DNA of 64,000 nucleotides from Hallella multisaccharivorax DSM 17128 (GCF_000218235.1 NZ_GL945017.1:2067775-2131774); one strand, 5' to 3'; shown: positions 53,146 through 63,410, numbered from the stretch's first letter. The notes: a model not told the origin generated them from the sequence alone. A program made the numbers and translations.

Positions 53146-54513
53146 ATGAGTTCAAACAAGCCGTCCATTCCCAAAGGCACCCGCGATTTCGGACCTGAGG
53201 AGATGGCAAAGAGAAACTATATTTTCAATACCATCAAGAGTGTCTATGCGCTTTATGGTTTCCAGCAGATAGAGACCCCTGCAATGGAGACTCTCCACAC
53301 GCTGTTGGGCAAGTATGGCGATGAAGGCGACAAGCTCCTTTTCAAGGTTCTCAACTCTGGCGACTACCTGAAAGGCATCAACGACGAGGAGCTTAGAGAG
53401 CGCGACGTACTGAAGCTGCAGACCCAGCTCTGTGAGAAAGGCCTGCGCTACGATCTTACTGTGCCTTTTGCCCGCTATGTAGTCATGCACCGTGAAGAAC
53501 TTCAACTACCCTTCAAACGTTACCAGATCCAGCCCGTGTGGCGCGCTGACCGTCCGCAAAAAGGTCGCTACCGCGAGTTCTATCAATGCGACGCCGATGT
53601 AGTGGGCAGCGACTCTCTACTCAACGAAGTAGAGCTGATGCAGATTGTCGATACAGTCTTTACAAAGTTCGGCATCCGCGTAGACATTATGATCAACAAT
53701 CGAAAGATCCTTGCCGGTATAGCAGAGGTTATCGGTGAAGCCGACAAGATCGTAGATATCACGGTTGCCATTGACAAGCTTGAGAAGATCGGCATTGACA
53801 ACGTGAATGAGGAACTACACAATGACGGCCTTCCAGAAGAAGCTATCGCGAAACTGCAGCCTATCATCAAGCTGCAGGGCTCTAACGATGAAAAACTCAC
53901 CGTGGTAGCCGACTTCCTTAAGAGCTCTGAGATTGGACTGAAAGGCGTGGAGGAAACTCGTTTTATCCTTGACACTTTGAAAAACTCAAAACTCAAGAAT
54001 GAGGTAGATTTGAACCTGACATTAGCACGAGGACTCAACTATTACACCGGTGCTATCTTCGAGGTAAAAGCCCTCGACACGCCCATGGGTAGCATTACGG
54101 GCGGCGGACGCTATGATAACCTGACAGGAATCTTTGGTATGCCAGGCCTCTCCGGCGTTGGTATCAGCTTTGGTGCCGACCGGATCTATGACGTGCTCAA
54201 TGCCTTGGATCTCTATCCGAAGGAAGCAACGACAGCAACACAACTGCTTTTCATCAACTTTGGTGAGAAAGAGACAGCTTACTGCTTGCCTATGGCAACA
54301 GAAGCACGCAGGGCCGGAATACGTACTGAGGTCTACCCTGACAAGGCAAAAATGAAAAAACAGATGAGCTATGCCAATGCGAAAGGCATCGCCTACGTGG
54401 CTCTCGCAGGTGATAACGAAATAGAACAGGGGAAGGTAACGCTCAAGAATATGTCAACAGGAGAACAACAACTGGTCACTGTCGGCGAGCTCATTAAGAA
54501 GATACTTGGATGA
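53146..54513 (+). CDS. hisS: Histidyl-tRNA synthetase
   Basis: A 455-residue class II synthetase. Motif 1 is [19 protein letters not shown], motif 2 is [21 protein letters not shown] and the His-specific loop is [13 protein letters not shown], with GGRYD following. The anticodon-binding domain makes up the last 100 residues. The next gene starts one base after the stop codon. Confidence 0.96.
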   Translation: MSSNKPSIPKGTRDFGPEEMAKRNYIFNTIKSVYALYGFQQIETPAMETLHTLLGKYGDEGDKLLFKVLNSGDYLKGINDEELRERDVLKLQTQLCEKGLRYDLTVPFARYVVMHREELQLPFKRYQIQPVWRADRPQKGRYREFYQCDADVVGSDSLLNEVELMQIVDTVFTKFGIRVDIMINNRKILAGIAEVIGEADKIVDITVAIDKLEKIGIDNVNEELHNDGLPEEAIAKLQPIIKLQGSNDEKLTVVADFLKSSEIGLKGVEETRFILDTLKNSKLKNEVDLNLTLARGLNYYTGAIFEVKALDTPMGSITGGGRYDNLTGIFGMPGLSGVGISFGADRIYDVLNALDLYPKEATTATQLLFINFGEKETAYCLPMATEARRAGIRTEVYPDKAKMKKQMSYANAKGIAYVALAGDNEIEQGKVTLKNMSTGEQQLVTVGELIKKILG

Positions 54514-54514
54514 T

Positions 54515-54709
54515 ATGAATATAGACCAATATCGCAACAAAATTCTCGAAATCCTACTCAAGGCGCAGGATTCCAACGGCAATAATCGGCTGACAGAGCA
54601 GGAAGCCCAAAGTCTTGCCAATGAGTTCAGTGATCAGGAACTCATGGATGGCATGGACTTCAATACACCAGAAGAAGTTGCCGATATGCTCCTTGAGTCA
54701 GGGCTATAA
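54515..54709 (+). CDS. Small protein with an EF-hand-like loop
   Basis: A 64-residue protein starting at the ATG at 54515, one base after the hisS stop. It contains DSNGNNRLTEQE, which fits the spacing of a 12-residue EF-hand loop (acidic or polar at 1, 3, 5 and Glu at 12), followed by an acidic tail. Calcium binding is a guess. Its place between hisS and a sigma factor suggests cotranscription with both. Confidence 0.7.
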   Translation: MNIDQYRNKILEILLKAQDSNGNNRLTEQEAQSLANEFSDQELMDGMDFNTPEEVADMLLESGL

Positions 54710-54728
54710 TGATTAGCTATATTTAACT

Positions 54729-55352
54729 ATGAAAGACCGGAAGACTATTGATCAGCTCATCAGTTCCAACCAAGGTTTTGTCGTCAGCATAGCTTCACAC
54801 TACAAGCACCGCGGTCTCGACATGGACGACCTCATCAGTGAGGGGAACATAGGGATGTTGGCAGCCGCACGCGCTTTTGACCCTGCTCAGGGTAAGAGCT
54901 TTGTATCTTATGCTGCACCCTTTATCCGTAATGCTATCGGGAAAGCCATCGAACAGCAGTCTGGACTGTACAGGGTGCCGAGAGATGTAAGCAACCCCAT
55001 TATAGAGAAGAAACGCTCACGCGCCTTGTCGATAGATGCGCCCGTAGGTGGCAGCACAGAGCTGAGCCTGGCCAGAGTCATACCCGACAAGAACGCCGAT
55101 GACCCAGAAAAGGTACTACAAAACAACATCTTAGGCAAGGAGCTAACTATTATCGTGAAAAACTTGCAACCAAGAGACCAGCATGTCATACGGCGTTTCT
55201 ACGGCATCGGTATGGAAGTAAGAACCATGGCAGAGATTGCCCAGGAGATGGGAATCAAACGAGAACGCGTCAGACAAATACGTGACCATGCTGTCAGGCA
55301 GATCCTGAAGGCTACCCATAACGCAAGGCTAAAAGACTATTTGAAAAACTGA
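54729..55352 (+). CDS. Alternative sigma-70 family factor (regions 2-4)
   Basis: A 207-residue sigma factor with region 2 (GLDMDDLISEGNIGMLAAARAFDPAQGKSFVSYA), a short region 3 (KAIEQQSGLYRVPRDV) and region 4 (RTMAEIAQEMGIKRERVRQIRDHAVRQIL). Region 1.1 and region 1.2 are absent, so it is shorter than a housekeeping RpoD but fuller than an ECF factor. It is followed by yfcE after 7 nt. Confidence 0.9.
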   Translation: MKDRKTIDQLISSNQGFVVSIASHYKHRGLDMDDLISEGNIGMLAAARAFDPAQGKSFVSYAAPFIRNAIGKAIEQQSGLYRVPRDVSNPIIEKKRSRALSIDAPVGGSTELSLARVIPDKNADDPEKVLQNNILGKELTIIVKNLQPRDQHVIRRFYGIGMEVRTMAEIAQEMGIKRERVRQIRDHAVRQILKATHNARLKDYLKN

Positions 55353-55359
55353 ACACAAC

Positions 55360-55917
55360 ATGAAGTATTTCCTTCTTTCTGACATCCATGGCTCACTTTC
55401 CCGCCTGAAAATTGCCCTCGACATTTACCATAAAGAGAAGTGCGACATGCTCCTACTCCTGGGTGACATTCTCAACTATGGCCCTCGAAATGGACTGCCG
55501 GAGGGACTTGATGCCCGTGGGGTAGCTAATGAACTGAATGTACTGGCGGACAGAATTGTAGCGGTACGTGGTAACTGTGACTCAGAAGTGGATCAGATGT
55601 TGCTCCAGTTTCCTATTACAAGTACATACTCTATCCTCGTTGACGAAGGCCGTGTTGTTCTGCTTACCCATGGTCACGTTTACAACAAACAGACGCTGCC
55701 GCACGGTCGTTTTGATGCGATAATCTATGGCCACTCCCATCTGTGGGAATTATCAAAATTAACAAATAGCCTTGACAACAGTGAACTCATATGCTGCAAC
55801 ATAGGATCCATTACATTCCCCAAAGGAGGGCGGGTACCTACATTCGGCATCATGGACAATGGCGTCATCACTATTCGAGACCTTAACAACACAATCCTTG
55901 CAGAAACGAAAATATAA
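55360..55917 (+). CDS. yfcE: YfcE-type metallophosphoesterase
   Basis: A 185-residue calcineurin-like phosphodiesterase. The metal-binding motifs SDIHGS, LLLGDILNYGPRN, VRGNCDSE, LTHGHVYN and GHSHLWEL occur in family order. It probably hydrolyses a small phosphodiester; the natural substrate is unknown. Confidence 0.92.
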   Translation: MKYFLLSDIHGSLSRLKIALDIYHKEKCDMLLLLGDILNYGPRNGLPEGLDARGVANELNVLADRIVAVRGNCDSEVDQMLLQFPITSTYSILVDEGRVVLLTHGHVYNKQTLPHGRFDAIIYGHSHLWELSKLTNSLDNSELICCNIGSITFPKGGRVPTFGIMDNGVITIRDLNNTILAETKI

Positions 55918-55978
55918 CCTCCTGCCAACGTCCTCGCTGCCCGATTATGAAAGGAACTAACAAAACCAAGAAAGCATT

Positions 55979-58336
55979 ATGAATAAGATCCTGAAAAAAG
56001 CCCAATTCTCGGAAAAGGTTTATTACCTCGAAGTAGAGGCACCGCTGATTGCGCGGAGCTGCAAACCGGGCAACTTTATCATTATTCGGGTAGACAACCT
56101 CTCTGAGCGTGTGCCCTATACGATTGCCAAGAGCGATCCCATTAAAGGTACACTATCGCTTGTCGTACAAGAGGTCGGCCTCTCGTCCACCAAATTGTGC
56201 CAACTACCCGAAGGGGCTTATGTACAGGACATCGTCGGACCACTGGGCACACCCTCAAGGATAGAGAAATACGGCACTGTAGTGTGTGCAGGAGGCGGTA
56301 TAGGAATAGCTGCCATCCTCCCGATTCTCACTGCACTGCATAATGCAGGTAACAAAGTGGTTTCTGTTCTCGCAGGTAGGACAAAGAATCTTATCATCCT
56401 TGAAGATGATGTCAGGGCGAACAGCGACGAAGTCATCATCATGACCGATGACGGCTCATATGGAGAGAAAGGCGTTGTGACTGTTGGTGTCGAAAAGGTC
56501 ATTAAGCGCGAGCATGTCGATAAAGTGTTAGCTATCGGTCCTCCTATGATGATGAAGTTCACATCCTTGCTGGCTAAGAGCTATAATATCCCTAATGATG
56601 TGTCTCTCAATACCATTATGGTTGACGGTACAGGGATGTGCGGCGCATGCCGTCTTACTATTGGGGGCAAGACACGTTTTGTCTGTATAGATGGTCCTGA
56701 ATTCAACGGAGATGAAGTGGACTGGAACGAGATGCTGAACCGAATGAATACATTCAAAGGGGTCGAGCATGAAGAAATGCAGCACTGGCATGATAGTGGA
56801 GAACCTGAAATTGGTGTTGTTCCTGATAACGCTGTGCAGGCCTATCAAGTCGAATGTGAGACCTCCTCGTCCGAGGCTGACAGTAATGATGAGCTCACCG
56901 ACCGTACTGCCGCCTGGCGTGAAAGTCTCCGGAAGACAAAGAAACCAAAGGAGCGCATGGCTATCCCACGGGTCAAGATGCCTGAGCTTGATCCGTCCTA
57001 TAGAGCTACCACACGTTTGGAAGAGGTAAATAAAGGGCTGACTGCCGAAATGGCACAACAAGAAGCACAACGCTGCCTTGACTGCGGAAAACCTTCTTGT
57101 GTAGAAGGGTGCCCTGTCCATATCAAGATTCCCGATTTCATCAAGAACATTGAGCGTGGCAATTTCCTTGGTGCAGCCACCGTGCTCAGACAGACTTCAG
57201 CACTACCTGCTGTGTGCGGTCGTGTCTGTCCGCAAGAAAAGCAGTGTGAGAGTAAGTGTGTTCATGTCAAGATGAATGAGCCCGCTGTGGCTATTGGCTA
57301 TCTCGAACGCTTTGCCGCTGACTATGAACGTGAGCATGGCAACGGAAAACTGCCGGTCATGGCTCCTGGAAATGGAATCAAAGTGGCAGTAATTGGTAGT
57401 GGGCCCGCAGGATTGAGTTTCGCAGGTGATATGGTAAAGAGAGGATTTGAAGTCTATGTCTTTGAAGCTCTACACGAAATTGGCGGCGTTTTGAAATATG
57501 GCATTCCCGAATTTAGACTGCCCAACAAAATCGTTGACTCCGAGATTGATACTCTCAGACGTGAGGGCGTGCATTTCCAAACCGATACCATTGTCGGCAA
57601 AACCATTACAATAGACGAACTTGAAAATAATGGTTTCAAGGGATTCTTTGTTGGCTCGGGAGCCGGATTGCCAAACTTCATGGGCATCCCCGGAGAAAAT
57701 CTTATCAACGTGATGTCTTCCAACGAGTATCTTACCCGTGTCAACCTTATGGATGCTGCCAATCCTGATACCGATACTCCTATCAACATTGGCAAGAAAG
57801 TTATTGTAGTGGGTGGAGGGAATACAGCCATGGACTCATGTCGTACTGCTAAACGACTTGGTGCTGATGTTACACTCGTCTACCGGCGCTCAGAAGTGGA
57901 GATGCCTGCACGCCTCGAAGAAGTAAAACATGCTAAAGAGGAAAGAATTCACTTCCTCACACTTCATAACCCCAAAGAGTATATCGCTGATGAGCAAGGA
58001 CGTGTATGTGCAGCCGTACTTGATGTCATGAAACTTGGTGAACCCGACAATTCTGGGAGACGCAGACCTATTCCTACAGGAGAGACCTTGAATGTCGATT
58101 GTGACCAAGTGATTGTAGCAGTTGGAGTATCCCCCAATCCTCTTGTCCCCAAATCAATCCCCGGATTGGAATTGGGCAGAAAGAATACGATTGTCGTGGG
58201 TGACGACATGCAGTCCTCACGACAGAACATTTATGCAGGAGGGGATATCGTTCGTGGTGGAGCCACTGTAATTCTTGCTATGGGCGATGGCAGACGTGCA
58301 GCAGCCAATATGGCAGAACAACTCCTGACAAAATAA
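55979..58336 (+). CDS. Fused NfnA-NfnB-type NAD(P)/ferredoxin oxidoreductase
   Basis: A 785-residue fusion. Residues about 1-280 are a PyrK/NfnA-like FAD and NAD domain with a 2Fe-2S site in DGTGMCGACRLTIGGKTRFVC. Residues about 330-785 are a glutamate-synthase-small-subunit/NfnB-like module with 4Fe-4S motifs CLDCGKPSCVEGCPVHIKIP and CGRVCPQEKQCESKC, an FAD motif VIGSGPAGLSFAG and a NADP motif VVGGGNTAMDSCRTA. Separate subunits of this type form the bifurcating NfnAB complex, which balances NADH, NADPH and ferredoxin. Such fusions are often annotated as dihydroorotate dehydrogenase electron-transfer/glutamate synthase. Confidence 0.9.
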   Translation: MNKILKKAQFSEKVYYLEVEAPLIARSCKPGNFIIIRVDNLSERVPYTIAKSDPIKGTLSLVVQEVGLSSTKLCQLPEGAYVQDIVGPLGTPSRIEKYGTVVCAGGGIGIAAILPILTALHNAGNKVVSVLAGRTKNLIILEDDVRANSDEVIIMTDDGSYGEKGVVTVGVEKVIKREHVDKVLAIGPPMMMKFTSLLAKSYNIPNDVSLNTIMVDGTGMCGACRLTIGGKTRFVCIDGPEFNGDEVDWNEMLNRMNTFKGVEHEEMQHWHDSGEPEIGVVPDNAVQAYQVECETSSSEADSNDELTDRTAAWRESLRKTKKPKERMAIPRVKMPELDPSYRATTRLEEVNKGLTAEMAQQEAQRCLDCGKPSCVEGCPVHIKIPDFIKNIERGNFLGAATVLRQTSALPAVCGRVCPQEKQCESKCVHVKMNEPAVAIGYLERFAADYEREHGNGKLPVMAPGNGIKVAVIGSGPAGLSFAGDMVKRGFEVYVFEALHEIGGVLKYGIPEFRLPNKIVDSEIDTLRREGVHFQTDTIVGKTITIDELENNGFKGFFVGSGAGLPNFMGIPGENLINVMSSNEYLTRVNLMDAANPDTDTPINIGKKVIVVGGGNTAMDSCRTAKRLGADVTLVYRRSEVEMPARLEEVKHAKEERIHFLTLHNPKEYIADEQGRVCAAVLDVMKLGEPDNSGRRRPIPTGETLNVDCDQVIVAVGVSPNPLVPKSIPGLELGRKNTIVVGDDMQSSRQNIYAGGDIVRGGATVILAMGDGRRAAANMAEQLLTK

Positions 58337-58355
58337 TAGAAGTAACCATTTTATC

Positions 58356-59483
58356 ATGAGAAAGATTTTATTTCTTTTACTGTCCATAACGCTTACCTTA
58401 CCATTGACTGCACAGAAGAAGAAAACTGTGCCAGCCAAATCTAAAGTACAGGAAAACATGCCAACTGCTGGAATCAAGCTGTTTAAAAGCATGCTGCCAG
58501 CTACTGCCAAGGTAATGTTTATTGACAGTATAGTCGTGGATAAAAACGACTTTCTCAAACATGTACCATTGGGTAAAGAAGCCGGAACAATCTCGATATC
58601 AAACCCGCAAGCAGACTTCCTAAACCAGATGGGAGCTTATGAGAACGAATTGGGATTACAAAAGATCAGTGCCAAAGGCGATTCTACTCATTCAGAGCTG
58701 TTTGCTCAGACAAAGTTAGGAAACGAATGGAGCAAGGGCACGCAACTCACAGACTTTAATCATCAGCAATACTGGAGACAGAATTACCCATTTCTTTCTT
58801 CCGATGGCATAACACTCTTCTTTTCCGCTGAAGGCAGTGAGAGCATAGGAGGAAGAGATATTTTCATGAGTACATTTGACTCTGACAAGGCTTCCTGGTA
58901 TAAACCTCAAAACGTTGGTTTGCCGTTCAACTCCACAGCTAATGATTACCTGCTTGCCATTGATGACCTTGATTCCCTTGGATGGCTTGTCACCGACCGC
59001 CGCCAGCCTAAAGACAAAGTCTGCATCTATACTTTTGTTCCCACTGAAACAAGACAGAACTTCAATGGCGATGATCTTGACGATGAAAAGTTAATGCCTT
59101 ATGCACGACTATTGGATTTGAAGGCGACCTGGCGTTTTGGAAATCGTGATGCCGCCATGAAAAGATTGACAAGTCTTCTAAAAAGAAATAGGAAGAGTTC
59201 ATCAAATGCAAGCTCAATGGCATTTATCGTAGACGACCATACCATTATCACTTCAATCACACAATTCAAGAAGGAAAAGAGTCGACAGCTTTATCAACAA
59301 CTCACAGAACTGCACCAGATGAGAACAACAGAAGCCTCAAAACTTGATTCCATGCGTAAGGATTATCATAACGGAAACAAGAACCTTGCTATAGATATTC
59401 TCAAGTCGGAAAAACTATTAGAGCAGTATCAAAAAGAAATACGGGAAACTGAAAGACTAATACGAAAGACAGAACAACAATGA
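58356..59483 (+). CDS. Exported PD40-type beta-propeller protein with coiled-coil tail
   Basis: A 375-residue protein with a signal peptide (ILFLLLSITLTLPLTAQ). The middle has PD40/WD40-like units: YPFLSSDGITLFFSAEGSES with GGRDIFMSTFD, and NDYLLAIDDLDSLGWLVTDR. The last 100 residues are a charged coiled coil. It overlaps the next gene by 4 nt. The family resembles the envelope proteins with OmpA-like partners in Bacteroidetes, but no OmpA domain is present. Confidence 0.82.
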   Translation: MRKILFLLLSITLTLPLTAQKKKTVPAKSKVQENMPTAGIKLFKSMLPATAKVMFIDSIVVDKNDFLKHVPLGKEAGTISISNPQADFLNQMGAYENELGLQKISAKGDSTHSELFAQTKLGNEWSKGTQLTDFNHQQYWRQNYPFLSSDGITLFFSAEGSESIGGRDIFMSTFDSDKASWYKPQNVGLPFNSTANDYLLAIDDLDSLGWLVTDRRQPKDKVCIYTFVPTETRQNFNGDDLDDEKLMPYARLLDLKATWRFGNRDAAMKRLTSLLKRNRKSSSNASSMAFIVDDHTIITSITQFKKEKSRQLYQQLTELHQMRTTEASKLDSMRKDYHNGNKNLAIDILKSEKLLEQYQKEIRETERLIRKTEQQ

Positions 59484-60367
59484 ACACATTAACAAACAAC
59501 ACATTCTACCCCGAATCGGAACTAGTCATCAACGGTGATGGTTCCATTTTCCATTTGCATCTCAAACCTGAACAACTGGCGGACAAGGTTATACTCGTGG
59601 GAGATCCTGATCGAGTAAGCCTTGTAGCCTCCCACTTCGACAAGCAAGAATGCGAGGTCAACAATCGTGAGTTCCACACTATCACCGGACACTATCATGG
59701 AAAACGGATCACTGCCCTCAGTACAGGAATAGGTTGCGATAATATTGATATCGTCATGAATGAGCTTGACGCTCTGGCAAATATTGACTTCAAAACAAGA
59801 ACAGAGAAAACTGCACACCACTCCCTTACTCTTGTACGCATTGGCACCTGCGGAGGGCTACAGCCCAATACTCCTACGGGAACTTTCATCGCCAGCCTGA
59901 GGAGCATTGGATTTGATGGCTTGCTCAATTTCTACGCAGGCAGGGATAAGGCATCCGACCTTCAGCTTGAAGCAGCCTTCAAAAAGCATGTCGGATGGAA
60001 TCTCAAGATGGGAAACCCCTATGTGGCCTGTGCTGACAACAACTTGATTGACCAAATTGCAGGCGATGACATGGTTCGTGGTATAACCATCGCATGTGGA
60101 GGTTTCTTTGGACCTCAGGGAAGGAAACTACGTCTGCCGCTCATGGATCCGGATCTCAACGAAAAGATAGAGAGCTTTGAATATAATGGATTGCATGTCG
60201 ATAACTTTGAGATGGAGTCGTCAGCTCTTGCCGGACTGGCTACACTGATGGGGCATCACGCAATGACCTGCTGTATGGTTATTGCCAACCGCCGAGCAAA
60301 GAAGATGGATACTGACTATAAGGGAGATATTGATGAACTTGTCACCCTTGTACTTGAAAGGATCTGA
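59480..60367 (+). CDS. Nucleoside phosphorylase (PNP/UDP family)
   Basis: A 295-residue phosphorylase. The phosphate loop is KVILVGDPDRVSLVASHFD; ALSTGIGCDNIDIVMNEL, VRIGTCGGLQPNTPTG and the C-terminal FEMESSALAGLATLMGHH match the uridine/purine phosphorylase family. It cleaves ribonucleosides with phosphate for salvage; whether uridine or purine is preferred is unclear. Confidence 0.9.
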   Translation: MNTLTNNTFYPESELVINGDGSIFHLHLKPEQLADKVILVGDPDRVSLVASHFDKQECEVNNREFHTITGHYHGKRITALSTGIGCDNIDIVMNELDALANIDFKTRTEKTAHHSLTLVRIGTCGGLQPNTPTGTFIASLRSIGFDGLLNFYAGRDKASDLQLEAAFKKHVGWNLKMGNPYVACADNNLIDQIAGDDMVRGITIACGGFFGPQGRKLRLPLMDPDLNEKIESFEYNGLHVDNFEMESSALAGLATLMGHHAMTCCMVIANRRAKKMDTDYKGDIDELVTLVLERI

Positions 60368-60391
60368 TCAATTCCATTCATATTCTAAAAA

Positions 60392-60437
60392 ACGCAGACT
60401 TTTCACTGTGTATAATACAGATAAGTCTGCGTCTTTT
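60392..60437. terminator. Bidirectional terminator between convergent genes
   Basis: ACGCAGACTT (60392-60401) pairs perfectly with AAGTCTGCGT (60423-60432), followed by CTTTTCT; the other side has AAAAAA, so it can serve both the phosphorylase gene and the convergent glutaredoxin gene. Confidence 0.8.
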
Positions 60438-60450
60438 CTATTTTAGTGTT

Positions 60451-60768
60451 CTAACACCCTGTTCCGTCAATCCGGCAGGCATTTCCTTCCGTTTCGCCTT
60501 CCGAAAGCGGGACAAGTCCAACATCTGTGGATTTGAGTGTTATGCTCCCATCCTCCAACACATAACAGGGCACACCCACATCTCCAATTCGCCTCGACTC
60601 CTCAAATGCAGGATTGTTGTCGCGCAGTTTCAGAAAACGTTTCAGGTTCAAGATATGCTCACCAATGTCAACAATCTTGAACTTCTTCTTTAGTTCTTCA
60701 CTTTGCTCTATCTGTGCTTCCACATACTCGCAGTATGGGCAAGTCTTCATGGCATACATTGTTATCAT
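60451..60768 (-). CDS. Glutaredoxin-like protein
   Basis: A 105-residue thioredoxin-fold protein with the active-site CPYC in YAMKTCPYCEYVE, a cis-Pro loop GVPCYV with an extra Cys, and a tail ending NACRIDGTGC with two more cysteines. It likely handles thiol exchange in the cytosol. It lies downstream of the IS fragment on the same strand. Confidence 0.88.
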   Translation of the reverse strand: MITMYAMKTCPYCEYVEAQIEQSEELKKKFKIVDIGEHILNLKRFLKLRDNNPAFEESRRIGDVGVPCYVLEDGSITLKSTDVGLVPLSEGETEGNACRIDGTGC

Positions 60769-60804
60769 AATTTTACCAAATAGAGGTATACACGGCGGGC
60801 ATCT

Positions 60805-61251
60805 TTATAACTTGTCGCCGGGGGTGTTCCGGTCCTGACCTGTCTTCTTGTTCTTCTCGGCTTCCGCTTTCCTGCGCTGTTCATCCTTAAGAAGCTTCGT
60901 AGTCATTTCGTTGATTTCTTCCTCACTTATGCGCTTACGCACAGTAACGAAAAGAGAGGGATCGAATATAGGCTTGTCGGTCAATTCCGAGAGACCACAC
61001 ATATATTGCATATACGGATTCTCACGTATTATCTGTATAGTCTCCTCATCAGACAGATTAAGCTTGTGTTTGATGACCATGGCGCCTATAACCATGCGTG
61101 CCGGCTTGTTGCCAGCCCCCCGCTCATCGTTATGCAGTTTGGAGTTGTAAACCTTCTCCAACGCTGCCCAGGGAAGCATATCGCCGAGAACGACCCAACG
61201 GTTATGCTTATCCAAATCTTCAAACGAAGATTGGAACATATCCGGGGTCAA
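60805..61251 (-). pseudogene. IS5/IS1182-type transposase, N-terminal fragment
   Basis: A 148-residue reading frame containing only the N-terminal DUF772-type domain: FEDLDKHNRWVVLGDMLPWA, NKPARMVIGAMVIKHKLNLSDEETIQIIRENPYMQYMCGL and DPSLFVTVRKRIS. It stops at NTPGDKL where the DDE catalytic domain should follow. A TACCTTTG box on the minus strand at 61304-61311 could still drive it and read into the glutaredoxin gene. The gap between this box and trpG holds nothing recognisable. Confidence 0.82.
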
Positions 61252-61440
61252 TTGCTTGTTCTTATTCTACGATGTATACTTCATGTGTACTCCTTTAACA
61301 CCACAAAGGTACTAATTTTATGTGAAAAAGATGAATCAAATAGCAAATATTTATCTAACAATTAGTAAGTTATAATTATTCAGCAAACACTAAATAAATC
61401 GAAACATCGATTAGTTTTACAAACATAATACCAAAAATGA

Positions 61441-62004
61441 TTATTCTTCCAACCAGTTTCTCACAATTTGATGTCCAAGTGGTGTAAGTACGCTCTCAGG
61501 ATGAAACTGGATGCCATGGATAGAATATTCTCGATGGCGTAGAGCCATAATATTCCCATCAGGACTGACTGCAGTCACTTCAAGACAATCTGGGAGACTA
61601 TCTTTACTGACCACCCAACTGTGATAACGTCCCACCTTAAAATGTGTAGGAAGTCCCTGAAAAATAGGATCGTTGGAGAAATGTTCACAATCGGTCGCAA
61701 CCCCATGGTAGACTTCCGATAGGTTTTCTAATTTAGCGCCAAACACTTCTCCGATTGCCTGATGACCGAGACAGACTCCAAGCATTGGCTTTCTGCCTGC
61801 ATAAGAACGGATGACATCAAGCAACAACCCGGCCTCAGAAGGAATGCCAGGTCCAGGAGACAGTATAACTTTGTCGTACTTCTCCAACAACGGCAATTCA
61901 AACTGATCATTACGAACCACATCAGCCTCTGCACCTAATTCTTTAACAAGGTGAGCCAGATTATATGTGAAAGAATCATAGTTGTCAATGATAATTATTC
62001 TCAT
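61441..62004 (-). CDS. trpG: Anthranilate synthase glutamine amidotransferase
   Basis: A 187-residue class I amidotransferase. The nucleophile Cys is in MLGVCLGHQAIGE and the catalytic His-Glu pair is in GIQFHPESVLTPLG. With TrpE it makes anthranilate from chorismate and glutamine. It overlaps trpE by 4 nt. The usual downstream trpD, trpC, trpF and trpA do not follow. Confidence 0.93.
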   Translation of the reverse strand: MRIIIIDNYDSFTYNLAHLVKELGAEADVVRNDQFELPLLEKYDKVILSPGPGIPSEAGLLLDVIRSYAGRKPMLGVCLGHQAIGEVFGAKLENLSEVYHGVATDCEHFSNDPIFQGLPTHFKVGRYHSWVVSKDSLPDCLEVTAVSPDGNIMALRHREYSIHGIQFHPESVLTPLGHQIVRNWLEE

Positions 62005-63410
62005 AGTTTCTCTGCTTCTTTTATTGCTTTTACCAATGCCCCAAGCTTATTGTTACACTCCTGCAACTCGTATTCATCATTGCTCTTTGCCGTAACTCCT
62101 GAGCCTGCCTGAAACCACAACTCACCATTACGACTGATGAATGTACGGATAACGATAGCCTGGTTAAGATCTCCATTAAGACTGATAGAACCAATACAGC
62201 CCCCATAAGCCCCCCGATTATGAGGCTCCATCCCATTGATCAACTGTAGTGCGCGCACTTTGGGTGCCCCGCTTAGTGTACCAGCAGGAAAAGTATCAAT
62301 AAATTCAAGTATATGATCTGCACCTTCATTGAGCTCACCACTCACACGGCTCACCAAATGAATCACGTGACTGTAATATTGCATATCCTTATAAAAATCC
62401 ACCTTAACGTTGTAGCAGTTTCGGCTCAGATCGTTGCGTGCCAAATCCACAAGCATAACATGCTCGGCATTCTCCTTAGGATCATTGCGCAAGAACTCAG
62501 CGTTTCGCCGGTCCTGCTCACCGTTTCCCGTCCGCTTCGTCGTGCCGGCAATAGGGTCTATATACGCTTTGTTTCCAACAATGCGATTGTGAGTCTCCGG
62601 TGAAGAACCAAAAATGCGGTATCCTCCAAAATCAAAATAGAAGAGATAGGGACTCGGATTGATAGAACGTAAGGCCCTGTATAGCTTAAAGTCGTCACCT
62701 TCATAACGCTGGATAAACCGCCGGCTGATGACGATCTGAAAAACATCCCCCCTCATACAATGCTTCACACAGCGCCTCACATTCGCCTTATGCTCCTCAT
62801 CTGTAAGCGTAGATGTCACCTCACCAATGGGATGGAAGTCGAACGGCTTGATACTCGATTTGTTGGCAGAAGTCAACAAGGCATCCAAATCTTTCTCAGT
62901 TCCCAAGGTCACAAAGTCAATCATATTATTGAAATGGTCGAATACAATGAGATCCTTGAAGAGAATGTAGAGAATATCTGGGGCGTCATTGCGCTCCATC
63001 GTGGTATCCTTAACAGGTATGTTTTCAAAATATCGCACCGCATTAGCGGAAGTAAAGCCAAATATCCCATAGTATTGGCTTCCTCTACCCTCCACATGGA
63101 AACTGTTGAGAAATCCATTTATCGCTTTTGCCACTGCCAGCTTCGGCGCATCACTATTCTCACTCGACACTTCACGCTTTATAGATGATCCATCTGGAAA
63201 CAGCATTGTTATGATGCCATGCGCCACTTGAATGCTTGCCATAGGGTGAATCCCTATGAAACTTTTAGCATTGTCGTTACCATGATAATCAGAACTCTCC
63301 ATGAGCATAGACTGCGGATAAAGATCACGCAGCCGCATATAAAGGCTCACTGGTGTGTAGAGGTCTCCCAACAGCCTCTTCGCCGTTGTATGATAGTTAA
63401 AACTTACCAT
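62001..63410 (-). CDS. trpE: Anthranilate synthase component I
   Basis: A 469-residue chorismate-binding enzyme. The N-terminal MLMESSDYHG corresponds to the tryptophan-binding LLES feedback site. Catalytic segments KANVRRCVKHCMRGDVFQIV, DPIAGTTKRTGN, DLARNDL and FPAGTLSGAPK with GAYGGCIGSI are present. It overlaps trpB by 14 nt and trpG by 4 nt. Confidence 0.94.
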   Translation of the reverse strand: MVSFNYHTTAKRLLGDLYTPVSLYMRLRDLYPQSMLMESSDYHGNDNAKSFIGIHPMASIQVAHGIITMLFPDGSSIKREVSSENSDAPKLAVAKAINGFLNSFHVEGRGSQYYGIFGFTSANAVRYFENIPVKDTTMERNDAPDILYILFKDLIVFDHFNNMIDFVTLGTEKDLDALLTSANKSSIKPFDFHPIGEVTSTLTDEEHKANVRRCVKHCMRGDVFQIVISRRFIQRYEGDDFKLYRALRSINPSPYLFYFDFGGYRIFGSSPETHNRIVGNKAYIDPIAGTTKRTGNGEQDRRNAEFLRNDPKENAEHVMLVDLARNDLSRNCYNVKVDFYKDMQYYSHVIHLVSRVSGELNEGADHILEFIDTFPAGTLSGAPKVRALQLINGMEPHNRGAYGGCIGSISLNGDLNQAIVIRTFISRNGELWFQAGSGVTAKSNDEYELQECNNKLGALVKAIKEAEKL

